A stretch of DNA of 64,000 nucleotides from Parashewanella sp965200795 (GTDB lineage: Bacteria > Pseudomonadota > Gammaproteobacteria > Enterobacterales > Shewanellaceae). Positions 1 through 8,530 of the stretch are shown piece after piece. The position numbers and the translations under genes were made by a program. The notes under the pieces are model-generated. The model had not been told where the DNA came from. It saw only the letters and a list, made by a program, of their open reading frames with translations, and did no database searches. The number at the start of each line of letters is the position of its first letter. The first letter of the stretch is position 1. The stretch lies in NCBI GenBank assembly GCA_965200795.1, contig CBDAVB010000003.1, positions 124,001-188,000 on the forward strand, given 5' to 3'.

Positions 1-118
1 AATTAGGGATTGAGCGGCGAATCATGTCATCAAATACACCGGCTACATTGCTGTCAAACTTAAACTTATCGATGTTAGAGCGGGGACGCGCGTAGATTTT
101 ATCCTTAGAGTGAGCCAT
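1..118 (-). CDS. cmoA: Carboxy-S-adenosyl-L-methionine synthase CmoA, N-terminal part (cut by window edge)
   Basis: CmoA converts S-adenosylmethionine and prephenate to carboxy-SAM, used by CmoB to make 5-oxyacetyluridine at the tRNA wobble position. Only the first 39 codons lie in the window. The reverse strand starts with ATG at 118-116 and reads MAHSKDKIYARPR, followed by FDSNVAGVFDDMIRRSIPN. The second part matches the N-terminal signature of E. coli CmoA (FDERVAEVFPDMIQRSVPG) from memory. The frame stays open to base 1. It is divergent from the sensor gene at 270 and close to aspS, as in E. coli where cmoAB lies near aspS. The family call is fairly secure from this short stretch; nothing can be said about the missing catalytic part. 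Confidence 0.85.
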   Translation of the reverse strand, partial: MAHSKDKIYARPRSNIDKFKFDSNVAGVFDDMIRRSIPN

Positions 119-269
119 AGATAAAAAATTAATAAAATATAAATCACTATTTTATCGGACTGATAAGGATTCCGGCAAGCACAAGGGCTGGTATTCTGGA
201 TGAAAATCTTGTCTAATACATTTTTACAACATTTATTTCACATGTGATTGCGCGCTTAAAGGAACGGCC

Positions 270-3068
270 TTGAAGACATTTATCCGGTTATTATCCCTGT
301 GTTGTACCTTGTTAGCATCAGCTTACTGCTATTCAGGTCAATCTCCTCTGATTATCGCTGTCGGCAAGGACAGTTTTCCGTTTCAGTATAAAAATGACAT
401 GGGTAAGGCCGACGGGTACCTCGTCGACTTATGGAAGGCATGGAGCGACTCAACAGGCCAGCCGGTAAAATTTGTTGTGACAACCTGGCCTCAGAGCCTT
501 GAGCTGGTGAAAACAGGAAAAGCCGATATACACGCGGGTATGGCAAAAACACCCTCCAGAACTTCGGATTTTATTTTCAGTGAGCCGTTAGTTGAGGCCG
601 CGACGTATTTATACGTTCACCGTTTAGCCGATCATGTTCAAGCCGCAAATGATCTTAAGGGGTATACCATCGGAGTCGTGAGAGACTCCGCCCATAACTC
701 ATTTATTTCTAAAGTGATATCTGATGCGAGTTATCGTGAATTTTCCTCCAGGGCTGAATTACTCGACGCGGCGGCTGATGGTGAGATTTTAATATTCGCC
801 GGATTAGACGGCTATTTAAGAGAACGCTCAAGACAGGATGACATAGAAAGTCTCTTTTCGTTCGAGAACAGAATTAAAATCTCAGAGGCCGCGCTTCAGC
901 CGGCGGTGAACAAATCTAGTGTGTCCTTAAAAAAAATGATTGATGAAGGTTTTCAACGTTTGTCTCAGGAAACACAACAGCGGATTAAACACAGTTGGTT
1001 AGGATTCGGCAAGCATTTAAGCGGTATAAGCGTGGCGTTGCCAAATAACAATGAACCTTTCTCTGATGTTGGCGCTAACGCGATTCCGCATGGGTTTTAC
1101 ATCGATCTTTGGCGGGCATGGTCACAATCCGCTGACACCGACGTGAATTTTATTTTTTATGACGGAGAATCAGGACTTGAAGCCCTGAAAGAAGGTGATA
1201 TAGAGGTTGTTATTGGTCACTTCGAATTCTCAGCTGATGATAAGCTGGCGAATGCTTGGAAGATCAATCAGGTAAAACATCGTTTGTTCTTGCGTAAAAA
1301 GAAAGCGCCGCCTTCTGAGAATACAGAAAATCTTCTTATCGGCGCGATTTCAGGATCAGGTTACCTCAGTAAGATTAAACAGCGACTGCCGTCAGCGGAA
1401 CTCAGGCTGTTTGATAACGCGGATAACATGCTCCAAGCCTGTACTGACGGAAAACTTGACGGTTTTATCGCCCCTGCCGCTTCGGCTCAGCACAGGCTGG
1501 TGGTAAAAGATATCTGGTCAGCGTTTTATCAAATTCCGGATATTGAGTTCATCGAGCCAATTTATGCCGTTATTCAGAAAGAAAACCCGGGCTTGCAAAG
1601 AAAGCTGGTCGAAGGATTTAACCAGCTGGCTTACAGCAAGTTGGCGGATATCGAAAAAAAATGGGTGTTGAATCCGGCGGATAGGGTTCATCTGATTTCT
1701 GATACCATTCTCAGCTTATCCGCTGATCAGATTGACTACCTGGATAAGCTGCCGGAACTTAAGCTGGGCTATTTAAAAAACTGGAAACCAGTCGAGTTCC
1801 GGGACAGCGAAGGTAATTTTAACGGTATTAATTATGAAGTTATTGAACACATTCGTGAACATTTAAAACTCAGGTTTAAAGCGGTAGCCTATGATAACTG
1901 GCCCGCTTTACTCAATGCCTTAAAAAACGGCGATGTTGATATTGCGGGCAGTGTCGCGAAATCTAATCTTCGTGAAAAGGATATCGTATTTACCAGAGCC
2001 TACTGGCCGACTTCCTGGGCCATTGTATCGCGATTTGAACACGCGGGACTGTTCAGTTTAAACCAGCTGTTAACTTTAAAAATTGCGGTCGTAAAAGGTT
2101 ACGATGTCAAAGATAAACTTATCGCTAAGTCGCCTTCTGTAAAGATATTAGAAGTGGATGACACCAAAACAGGCGTCGAGGCGGTCGTCGACGGAAACGC
2201 GGATGTTTTTATCAATAAATTAATTACGTTAGCTTCATTGGTAAAAAATGAAGGTTATCACGACTTAAATTTGTCGCTTTTACCTGAAATCTCAACACAG
2301 CAGAGTCACTTCGGCGTTAATCCTGAATACAAAGAGTTAGTGCCGCTATTGAATATAGCGATAACTCAGTTAGATCAAAGTAAAAAACAGGAGATCTATT
2401 TGCGTTGGATTCCTGACGCGAATTTAAGTGAGCATTACAGGTATCGCCGCTGGTTTTCATACATGACAGGTATTCTGGCTATCGTGCTGCTGAGTTTTAT
2501 CACTTATTGGCAAATGAACAGAAAGGTTCAAAAAGAACGTGTTAAGCGTCATCGAGTGGAAGAAAGAATTCAATATCTGAATACTCATGATAACTTAACG
2601 GGTTTACTTAACCGCAGACTGCTTGATGACAGATTAACCAGCGCGGTTTTAACCCACAGCCGCGAGCAGACTCGCTTTGCGGTGATGTTCATCGGTTTGG
2701 ATAACTTTAAATTAGTCAATGAAATCAAAGGTTATCAAAGCGGGGATAAATTGCTGATAGGTGTCGCCAACGCCCTGGCCGGAACGATAAGAAGGTCGGA
2801 TACCTTAGCAAGGTTCGGCAATGATGAATTTGTGCTTGTGCTTAACCGGGCGCAAGAATTTGACGCCGTATGTCAAGTGGCTGAGAATGCGCTGGCGGCG
2901 CTAAACCGAGTCATGGAGGCGCAGGTTCCTGATATCCACGTAACCGCAAGTATCGGTATCGCATTTTATCCGATGGACGCGGATAACCCGATTGAACTTC
3001 TCAGGCAAGCTGACAAGTTGATGCGCGTAGCGAAAGAAAATCCGGAAAGCAGCTATATGACAAGCTAA
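270..3068 (+). CDS. Inner-membrane sensor with three periplasmic SBP_bac_3-like domains and a degenerate GGDEF domain
   Basis: A 932-residue protein. A signal peptide (about 1-20) is followed by three tandem segments that resemble amino-acid-binding protein family 3 domains, starting near residues 27, 253 and 502. Each carries a 'G-(Y/F/I)-x-x-(D/E)-(L/V)' motif typical of these folds. One membrane helix lies near 728-747 and a GGDEF domain runs from about 768 to the end. The GGDEF domain is degenerate: the signature reads RFGNDEF (848-854) rather than GGDEF, and the metal-binding Asp of the F-I-D-x-D motif is Gly (FIGLD, 807-811). It may therefore bind rather than make cyclic di-GMP, which is an inference. 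The start is TTG with AAAGGA six bases upstream. It is a single gene, divergent from cmoA. Ligand unknown. Confidence 0.85.
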   Translation: MKTFIRLLSLCCTLLASAYCYSGQSPLIIAVGKDSFPFQYKNDMGKADGYLVDLWKAWSDSTGQPVKFVVTTWPQSLELVKTGKADIHAGMAKTPSRTSDFIFSEPLVEAATYLYVHRLADHVQAANDLKGYTIGVVRDSAHNSFISKVISDASYREFSSRAELLDAAADGEILIFAGLDGYLRERSRQDDIESLFSFENRIKISEAALQPAVNKSSVSLKKMIDEGFQRLSQETQQRIKHSWLGFGKHLSGISVALPNNNEPFSDVGANAIPHGFYIDLWRAWSQSADTDVNFIFYDGESGLEALKEGDIEVVIGHFEFSADDKLANAWKINQVKHRLFLRKKKAPPSENTENLLIGAISGSGYLSKIKQRLPSAELRLFDNADNMLQACTDGKLDGFIAPAASAQHRLVVKDIWSAFYQIPDIEFIEPIYAVIQKENPGLQRKLVEGFNQLAYSKLADIEKKWVLNPADRVHLISDTILSLSADQIDYLDKLPELKLGYLKNWKPVEFRDSEGNFNGINYEVIEHIREHLKLRFKAVAYDNWPALLNALKNGDVDIAGSVAKSNLREKDIVFTRAYWPTSWAIVSRFEHAGLFSLNQLLTLKIAVVKGYDVKDKLIAKSPSVKILEVDDTKTGVEAVVDGNADVFINKLITLASLVKNEGYHDLNLSLLPEISTQQSHFGVNPEYKELVPLLNIAITQLDQSKKQEIYLRWIPDANLSEHYRYRRWFSYMTGILAIVLLSFITYWQMNRKVQKERVKRHRVEERIQYLNTHDNLTGLLNRRLLDDRLTSAVLTHSREQTRFAVMFIGLDNFKLVNEIKGYQSGDKLLIGVANALAGTIRRSDTLARFGNDEFVLVLNRAQEFDAVCQVAENALAALNRVMEAQVPDIHVTASIGIAFYPMDADNPIELLRQADKLMRVAKENPESSYMTS

Positions 3069-3225
3069 GATCAAAAGCTTGCATCGCACAATCCCCGCGA
3101 ACTTGATTGAACATTGGCCGGCCGGTCCGATATTTACTTTGGTTAGCGGCATTATTTCACTATAATGACTGACTTTGTCAGGGCACGCCCTTCAGTATCA
3201 GTTCATTTCAAAGGATAAAAATTAG

Positions 3226-5001
3226 ATGCGCAGTCATTATTGTGGGAACGTGAATATCGCTCACGTCGGTCAAGAAGTAACCCTGGTAGGTTGGGTCAAC
3301 CGCAGCCGCGATCTTGGCGGCGTCGTATTCTTAGACTTAAGGGATCGTGAAGGCTTAATTCAGGTTGTTTATGATCCCGATTTACCGCAAGTTTTTGATG
3401 CGGCAAGTAGCCTTCGCGCCGAGTTCTGCGTTCAGGTTAAAGGTCTTGTTCGTGCCCGCCCTGACAGCCAGGTTAACAAAGGCATGAAAACAGGTGAGAT
3501 CGAAGTTCTCGGTAAAGAGCTGACCATTATCAATAAAGCCGCTCCGTTGCCGTTAAGCATGGACGATCATCAAAATAACAGCGAAGAAGCGCGGCTTAAG
3601 TACCGTTATTTAGATCTTCGCCGCCCGGAAATGACTGAGCGTTTAATTTTCCGCTCTAAAGTCACCGGCGCCGTGCGTCGTTTCCTGGATGAAAATGGCT
3701 TCTTAGATATTGAAACCCCGATCCTCACTAAGGCTACGCCGGAAGGCGCCCGTGATTACCTTGTTCCCAGCCGTACTTATAAAGGCCGGTTCTTCGCGTT
3801 GCCTCAGTCTCCGCAGATCTTCAAGCAGTTACTTATGATGTCAGGTTTCGACCGTTATTATCAGATCGTAAAATGTTTCCGTGATGAAGATTTACGCGCC
3901 GATCGTCAGCCTGAATTTACTCAAATCGATATCGAGACTTCTTTTATGTCATCCGGGCAAGTAATGGCGAAAACGGAAGACATGGTTCGTAAGCTTTTTT
4001 CAGAACTTCTTAACGTCGATTTAGGCGAGTTTCCCCGCATGAGCTACGAAGAAGCGATGCGTCGATTTGGTTCTGATAAGCCTGACCTGCGCAATCCGCT
4101 TGAATTGGTTGATATCGCGGATCTAGTTAAAGACGTCGAATTTGCCGTGTTTAAAGTTCCGGCGAATGATCCGCAAGGTCGTGTAACGGCACTTCGTATT
4201 CCGGCGGGGGCTAAATTATCCCGTAAGCAAATTGATGAGTACGCTAAATACGTTGGTATCTACGGCGCTAAAGGTCTGGCGTGGATGAAAGTGAATGACC
4301 CGGATGCGGGAGCGGAGGGGATTCAATCGCCGATTCTTAAGTTTTTATCTGAAGATATTGTTCAAGCCGTCGTTGAGCGCACTCTGGCCCGGGCCGGCGA
4401 CATCATTCTATTTGGCGCCGGCAACACAACCACAGTGGCTGAAGCGATGGGCGCGCTTCGTTTGAAAGCGGGTGAAGATTTTGATTTGCTTCAAGGTGAG
4501 TGGAAACCGCTCTGGGTCGTTGATTTCCCGATGTTTGAAAAACACAACGGCAGTCTTCACGCCGTTCACCATCCGTTTACCGCTCCGCGCGGCATTACCG
4601 CGGAGCAGTTAGAGGCGGATCCAGCCAGTCAGGTATCTGACGCTTATGATATGGTGCTTAACGGCTGTGAACTCGGCGGCGGTTCAGTGCGGATTCATGA
4701 CGCTGAAATGCAGGCCGCGGTATTCCGGATTCTCGGTATTTCTGATGAAGAAGCGAAAGAAAAATTCGGATTCTTACTCGAAGCGTTACGCTACGGTACG
4801 CCTCCGCACGCGGGTTTAGCATTTGGTCTTGACCGTATCGTCATGTTAATGACCGGCGCTCAATCGATTCGCGATGTAATGGCGTTCCCGAAAACGACCA
4901 CAGCGGCTTGCCCGTTAACCGATGCTCCGGGCTTTGCTAACCCTGAACAATTGAAAGAACTCGGTATTGAAACCCTTGCCAAAGAAACCGGAGCAGAGTA
5001 A
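3226..5001 (+). CDS. aspS: Aspartate--tRNA ligase (AspRS)
   Basis: Charges tRNA-Asp with aspartate in the cytoplasm. The 591 residues match the usual bacterial AspRS length. The order is an N-terminal OB-fold anticodon-binding domain (VGWVNRSRDLGGVVFLDLRD), the class II catalytic core with motif 2 (FRDEDLRADRQPEFTQ), the bacterial GAD insertion domain and motif 3 (GLAFGLDRIVML) near the C-terminus. The ATG at 3226 has AAAGGA upstream at 3210-3215. A GC-rich hairpin with a T-run follows at 5024, so the gene looks monocistronic. Placement between the cmoA side and yebC-ruvCAB matches the usual gammaproteobacterial order. Confidence 0.98.
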   Translation: MRSHYCGNVNIAHVGQEVTLVGWVNRSRDLGGVVFLDLRDREGLIQVVYDPDLPQVFDAASSLRAEFCVQVKGLVRARPDSQVNKGMKTGEIEVLGKELTIINKAAPLPLSMDDHQNNSEEARLKYRYLDLRRPEMTERLIFRSKVTGAVRRFLDENGFLDIETPILTKATPEGARDYLVPSRTYKGRFFALPQSPQIFKQLLMMSGFDRYYQIVKCFRDEDLRADRQPEFTQIDIETSFMSSGQVMAKTEDMVRKLFSELLNVDLGEFPRMSYEEAMRRFGSDKPDLRNPLELVDIADLVKDVEFAVFKVPANDPQGRVTALRIPAGAKLSRKQIDEYAKYVGIYGAKGLAWMKVNDPDAGAEGIQSPILKFLSEDIVQAVVERTLARAGDIILFGAGNTTTVAEAMGALRLKAGEDFDLLQGEWKPLWVVDFPMFEKHNGSLHAVHHPFTAPRGITAEQLEADPASQVSDAYDMVLNGCELGGGSVRIHDAEMQAAVFRILGISDEEAKEKFGFLLEALRYGTPPHAGLAFGLDRIVMLMTGAQSIRDVMAFPKTTTAACPLTDAPGFANPEQLKELGIETLAKETGAE

Positions 5002-5023
5002 AGCTGACTTCATTTCATTAAAT

Positions 5024-5051
5024 ACCGGGGTCTTTGCCTCGGTGTTTTTTT
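5024..5051 (+). terminator. Rho-independent terminator of aspS
   Basis: Stem ACCGGGG (5024-5030) pairs with CCTCGGT (5037-5043) with one G-U pair and a 6-base loop. Seven T follow. It lies 22 bases after the aspS stop. Confidence 0.8.
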
Positions 5052-5101
5052 AATGGATTAAGCTAAGTTAAAATTTATAAAAATTCCGTCAGGAGGTTTG
5101 T

Positions 5102-5848
5102 ATGGCCGGACATAGTAAATGGGCTAACATTCGGCACCGTAAAGCGGCGCAGGATGCGAAGCGAGGAAAAATCTTCACTAAGCTGATTCGTGAGTTGACA
5201 GTCGCGGCGAGAGAAAGCGGCTCGGATCCCGATTCTAATCCTCGTTTACGCTCCGCGATGGATAAAGCGCTCGGCGCTAACATGACTCGCGATACCATGG
5301 AGCGCGCCATCAAACGCGGCGCCGGTGAGCTTGAAGGGCAGCGACTGGAAGTCATCTTTTATGAAGGTTACGGCCCGGGCGGTACGGCGGTAATGGTGGA
5401 AACCATGACGGATAACCGTAATCGTACCGTGACCGGCGTTCGTCACGCATTTAATAAGTCCGGCGGTAATCTGGGCACGGACGGCTCGGTATCTTATTTG
5501 TTTACTGAACAAGGTATTATTTCATTTGCGCCGGGCGCTGATGAAGACGCGTTAATGGACGCCGCGCTTGAGGCCGGCGCGGAAGATGTGGTTACCCGTG
5601 ATGATTCAAGTATCGATGTTATTACAACGCCCGCGGATTTCTATGATATTAAAGATGCGCTGAAAGCAGCCGGTTTTGAGGCCGCTCATGATGAAATCGC
5701 GCAAACCGCCTCGACAAAAGCCGAATTAGACGCGGACACGGCGGCAAAATTTATCCGCTTAATTGATATGCTTGAAGAACATGATGATGTGCAGGAAGTC
5801 TATCATAATGCTGAAATCGCAGATGAAATCATGGAACAATTAGGTTAA
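5102..5848 (+). CDS. yebC: YebC/TACO1-family protein
   Basis: A 248-residue member of the YebC/TACO1 family. Members bind DNA or the ribosome, and some help translation through proline stretches or act as transcription regulators. The opening MAGHSKWANIRHRKAAQDAK is the family hallmark, and the family motif GYGPGG is present near residue 95. The start at 5102 is set by a strong AGGAGG at 5091-5096. The gene begins the yebC-ruvC-ruvA-ruvB run, with only 20 bases to ruvC, so co-transcription is likely. No SOS box was seen upstream. Confidence 0.97.
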   Translation: MAGHSKWANIRHRKAAQDAKRGKIFTKLIRELTVAARESGSDPDSNPRLRSAMDKALGANMTRDTMERAIKRGAGELEGQRLEVIFYEGYGPGGTAVMVETMTDNRNRTVTGVRHAFNKSGGNLGTDGSVSYLFTEQGIISFAPGADEDALMDAALEAGAEDVVTRDDSSIDVITTPADFYDIKDALKAAGFEAAHDEIAQTASTKAELDADTAAKFIRLIDMLEEHDDVQEVYHNAEIADEIMEQLG

Positions 5849-5868
5849 ATCAGTTAATAAGGCAAGGT

Positions 5869-6390
5869 ATGCCAGTTATTTTAGGCGTCGATCCGGGCTC
5901 TCGGATTACAGGTTACGGAGTTATAGAGTGCGCCGGCCGGCGACAGACATATTTAGGTAGCGGATGTATTCGCACCGGCGGTGACGATTTATCACAACGA
6001 CTGAAAATCATTTTTGACGGTTTGTCAGAAGTTATCAGGCAATACCAGCCCGGACAATTTGCCGTTGAACGCGTTTTTATGGCTAAAAATGCCGATTCAG
6101 CTCTTAAGCTCGGGCAAGCGAGAGGCGCCGCGATTGTTGCCGCTACTCATTCTGATTTACCCGTCGCGGAATATTCCGCCACGCAAATTAAAAATGCCGT
6201 GGTCGGAACCGGGCGGGCAAAAAAAGAGCAGGTTCAGCACATGGTACAGCATCTTTTGAAGCTGCCCGCCGCGCCGCAGGCCGACGCGGCGGATGCGTTA
6301 GGCGTCGCTTTATGCCATTATCACACAATACAGAGTCTGGCTGCGATGTCAGGGCAGGCAAAATCAAGAACATACGGAAGATATAAATGA
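5869..6390 (+). CDS. ruvC: Crossover junction endodeoxyribonuclease RuvC
   Basis: Homodimeric resolvase that nicks Holliday junctions after RuvAB branch migration. The 173 residues match the family. The four acidic metal ligands are visible: D8 (GVDPGS), E67 (FAVERVF), D139 and D142 (QADAADALG). The ATG at 5869 follows AAGG. The stop codon overlaps the ruvA start in an ATGA arrangement at 6387, implying translational coupling. Confidence 0.98.
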   Translation: MPVILGVDPGSRITGYGVIECAGRRQTYLGSGCIRTGGDDLSQRLKIIFDGLSEVIRQYQPGQFAVERVFMAKNADSALKLGQARGAAIVAATHSDLPVAEYSATQIKNAVVGTGRAKKEQVQHMVQHLLKLPAAPQADAADALGVALCHYHTIQSLAAMSGQAKSRTYGRYK

Positions 6391-6995
6391 TAGCCAGAAT
6401 TGCGGGAACCTTAATTGAAAAACAAGCGCCTGAAATTTTAATTGACGTGCAAGGAGTGGGTTATGAGCTTCAGGTTCCTTTAACCTGCTTTTATGAGCTG
6501 CCTGAGCTGAATGAAAACGTAGCGTTATTTACCCACTTTGTCGTGCGTGAAGACGCGCAGCTTTTGTACGGCTTTACCACTAAGCAGGAACGCGCTTTAT
6601 TTCGTCTTCTGATTAAAACCAATGGCGTCGGCCCTAAGTTGGCTCTGACGATTCTTTCGGGCATGACGGCGTCTGAATTTGTCGCCTGTGTCGAGCGTGA
6701 TGACGTCGCGACTCTGGTCAAACTTCCGGGGGTGGGTAAGAAAACCGCCGAGCGTTTACTGGTTGAGATGCGTGATAAGCTTAAGAGTTTGATGGAAGCT
6801 TCTCAGTGCGGTGAGCGAGAGTTTGTGCTTAAAGCCGATTACGCGGAAGTTAATACTGCTGAGGAAGACGCTGTCGCCGCCTTACTGGCGCTTGGTTACA
6901 AGCCCGCGCAAGCCGGTAAAGCCGTCACCGCCGTTTATCGGGACGGTGTTGACTCACAGACCCTGATTAAGGCCGCTTTAAAGTCAATGCTTTAA
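6387..6995 (+). CDS. ruvA: Holliday junction branch migration protein RuvA
   Basis: RuvA tetramers bind the four-way junction and load the RuvB motor. The 202 residues show the N-terminal OB-fold (MIARIAGTLIEKQAPEILID) and central helix-hairpin-helix motifs (LLIKTNGVGPKLALTIL and LVKLPGVGKKTAERLLVEM). The C-terminal RuvB-binding domain contains AVAALLALGYK. It overlaps ruvC by four bases and is followed by ruvB after 24 bases. Confidence 0.98.
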   Translation: MIARIAGTLIEKQAPEILIDVQGVGYELQVPLTCFYELPELNENVALFTHFVVREDAQLLYGFTTKQERALFRLLIKTNGVGPKLALTILSGMTASEFVACVERDDVATLVKLPGVGKKTAERLLVEMRDKLKSLMEASQCGEREFVLKADYAEVNTAEEDAVAALLALGYKPAQAGKAVTAVYRDGVDSQTLIKAALKSML

Positions 6996-7019
6996 TTGTT
7001 AAGTTAAGGACAAAAGAAA

Positions 7020-8024
7020 ATGATTGAAGCCGATCGATTAATAACCCCGCGGACAGAGCCGAAGGAAGAAGCGATAGACCGCGCTATGCGGCCAAAAATG
7101 CTGGCGGATTACACCGGTCAGGATGATATCTGTGATCAGCTGCAAGTTTTTATTCAGGCCGCTAAAAAGCGAAAAGAAGCCCTTGATCATATACTGATTT
7201 ACGGCCCGCCGGGTTTAGGTAAAACTACCTTAGCCATTATCGCGGCTAATGAGATGGGCGTAAATATTAAATCAACGTCAGGTCCGGTTTTAGAAAAGGC
7301 GGGTGATTTAGCCGCCTTGTTAACTAACCTTGAACAGGGCGATGTGTTGTTTATCGACGAGATCCATCGTTTAAGTCCCGTGGTTGAAGAAGTGCTCTAT
7401 CCGGCGATGGAAGACTACCAGCTTGATATTATGATAGGTGAGGGGCCGGCGGCGCGTTCGATTAAACTGGATTTGCCGCCGTTTACCCTTGTCGGAGCCA
7501 CAACCAGAGCGGGGGCTTTAACCTCACCGTTACGCGCCCGTTTTGGTATTCCGCTTCGTCTGGAGTTTTATAACAACCGGGATCTTGCGACCATCGTAGC
7601 GAGAAGCGCGGGTGTTATGGGACTGGATATCGAACCGGAAGGGGCGCTTGAAATCGCCAAACGTTCCCGCGGCACGCCGCGTATCGCTAACCGTTTATTG
7701 CGTCGTGTGCGGGACTACGCCGAAGTGAGGCATGACGGCCGTATCACTCAGTCAACATCATCAACAGCGCTGGATTCACTTGATGTTGATAGTGAAGGTT
7801 TTGATTACATGGACAGAAAACTGCTGCTGGCCATTATCGAGAAATTTGACGGTGGCCCGGTCGGATTAGATAACCTTGCCGCCGCAATCGGTGAGGAGCG
7901 TGAAACCATCGAAGATGTGTTAGAGCCTTTCTTGATTCAGCAGGGTTTTATCCAGCGTACCCACCGCGGACGTATCGCGACTCAGAGAGCCTACCGTCAT
8001 TTTAATTTTAAAATATCTGAGTGA
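7020..8024 (+). CDS. ruvB: Holliday junction branch migration ATPase RuvB
   Basis: AAA+ motor that drives branch migration with RuvA. The 334 residues match the family. Walker A GPPGLGKT lies at 62-69, Walker B FIDEIHRL at 111-118, sensor motif GATTRAG in the centre, and a C-terminal winged-helix domain ends near IQRTHRGRIATQRAY. AAGGACAAA precedes the ATG. A terminator hairpin follows at 8037, closing the yebC-ruvCAB run. Confidence 0.98.
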   Translation: MIEADRLITPRTEPKEEAIDRAMRPKMLADYTGQDDICDQLQVFIQAAKKRKEALDHILIYGPPGLGKTTLAIIAANEMGVNIKSTSGPVLEKAGDLAALLTNLEQGDVLFIDEIHRLSPVVEEVLYPAMEDYQLDIMIGEGPAARSIKLDLPPFTLVGATTRAGALTSPLRARFGIPLRLEFYNNRDLATIVARSAGVMGLDIEPEGALEIAKRSRGTPRIANRLLRRVRDYAEVRHDGRITQSTSSTALDSLDVDSEGFDYMDRKLLLAIIEKFDGGPVGLDNLAAAIGEERETIEDVLEPFLIQQGFIQRTHRGRIATQRAYRHFNFKISE

Positions 8025-8036
8025 TTTTATATTCAC

Positions 8037-8061
8037 AAGCAGCTTTTAAAGCTGCTTTTAG
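8037..8061 (+). terminator. Terminator after ruvB
   Basis: Stem AAGCAGC (8037-8043) and GCTGCTT (8051-8057) with a 7-base loop, followed by TTTA. It starts 12 bases after the ruvB stop. Confidence 0.65.
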
Positions 8062-8068
8062 GCAGAAC

Positions 8069-8275
8069 TGTTAGAAACTGTCCCAAACACCTTCCCTGTT
8101 TTGCTGTCGTTTATTTTCGGCTTATAAGTCGCGGAAAGCGAGGTGTTGTAGTCATGACCGACATACAAACTGTCGTGACTTCGTTCAGAGTGACTGAACT
8201 TCATTCTTCGTGCCTTGATATTGGCAATGTTAAGCAGTAACAAATCGGTAAGTTATTTCGGAACAGTTTCTAATA
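8069..8275. repeat. Possible MITE-like element bounded by ~20-bp inverted repeats
   Basis: The left end TGTTAGAAACTGTCCCAAAC (8069-8088) is the reverse complement, with three mismatches in 20, of the right end at 8256-8275 (rc TATTAGAAACTGTTCCGAAA). The 11-base core TTAGAAACTGT is exact. The interval is 207 bp. It is almost filled by a 61-codon leftward ORF (8058-8243) that resembles nothing I know and is probably not a gene. No clear target-site duplication is visible, so a small nonautonomous transposon or IS scar is only a possibility. Confidence 0.35.
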
Positions 8276-8475
8276 CTAATCCGCGTTCAAATGTGATCCG
8301 CTCAGAGTTATGTTATCGGTCAAAATACAAGTGAAATTGATGAAGGCATAGCGGTTCCACGCCGAGACAATTTTGTGATTGAGCTCGGCCGCCGACAAAC
8401 TCCCCCTTGCTCTGAAGCCTTTAGCGCTTGCTGAGCGATCACTATTGATTGTCGGCCGGTATAATGCTTAGCGTC
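8276..8475. other. Gene-free, hairpin-rich interval between ruvB and letB
   Basis: No ORF of note. The interval contains an 8-bp inverted repeat GCCGACAA (8391-8398) / TTGTCGGC (8449-8456) enclosing a smaller AGCGCT-type hairpin. A second short pair GCCGAG/CTCGGC lies at 8361-8388. A TATAAT hexamer occurs at 8460, but no convincing -35 was found. It could be remnant DNA or a structured RNA; nothing definite can be claimed. Confidence 0.3.
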
Positions 8476-8494
8476 AAAAAGTCACTGGTGTGAC
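8476..8494 (-). terminator. Probable terminator of the letA-letB operon
   Basis: On the reverse strand, GTCAC-acca-GTGAC is followed by TTTTT (8494 down to 8476), 36 bases after the letB stop. The stem is only five base pairs, so confidence is moderate. Confidence 0.45.
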
Positions 8495-8530
8495 ATTAAA
8501 TAGCTTTTCATCGCAACTACAAAAACCGGC

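Noticed and set aside
270..3068. Possibility that the GGDEF protein is a two-component hybrid kinase
   Set aside because: No histidine kinase H-box or receiver Asp motif is present; the output domain is GGDEF-like.
5089..5512. Leftward ORFs across yebC
   Set aside because: Shadows of a highly conserved coding frame; composition is that of antisense.
8058..8243. 61-codon leftward ORF in the 207-bp inverted-repeat interval
   Set aside because: No ribosome-binding site or family-like sequence; it starts inside and ends beyond the repeat and is likely an incidental open frame.
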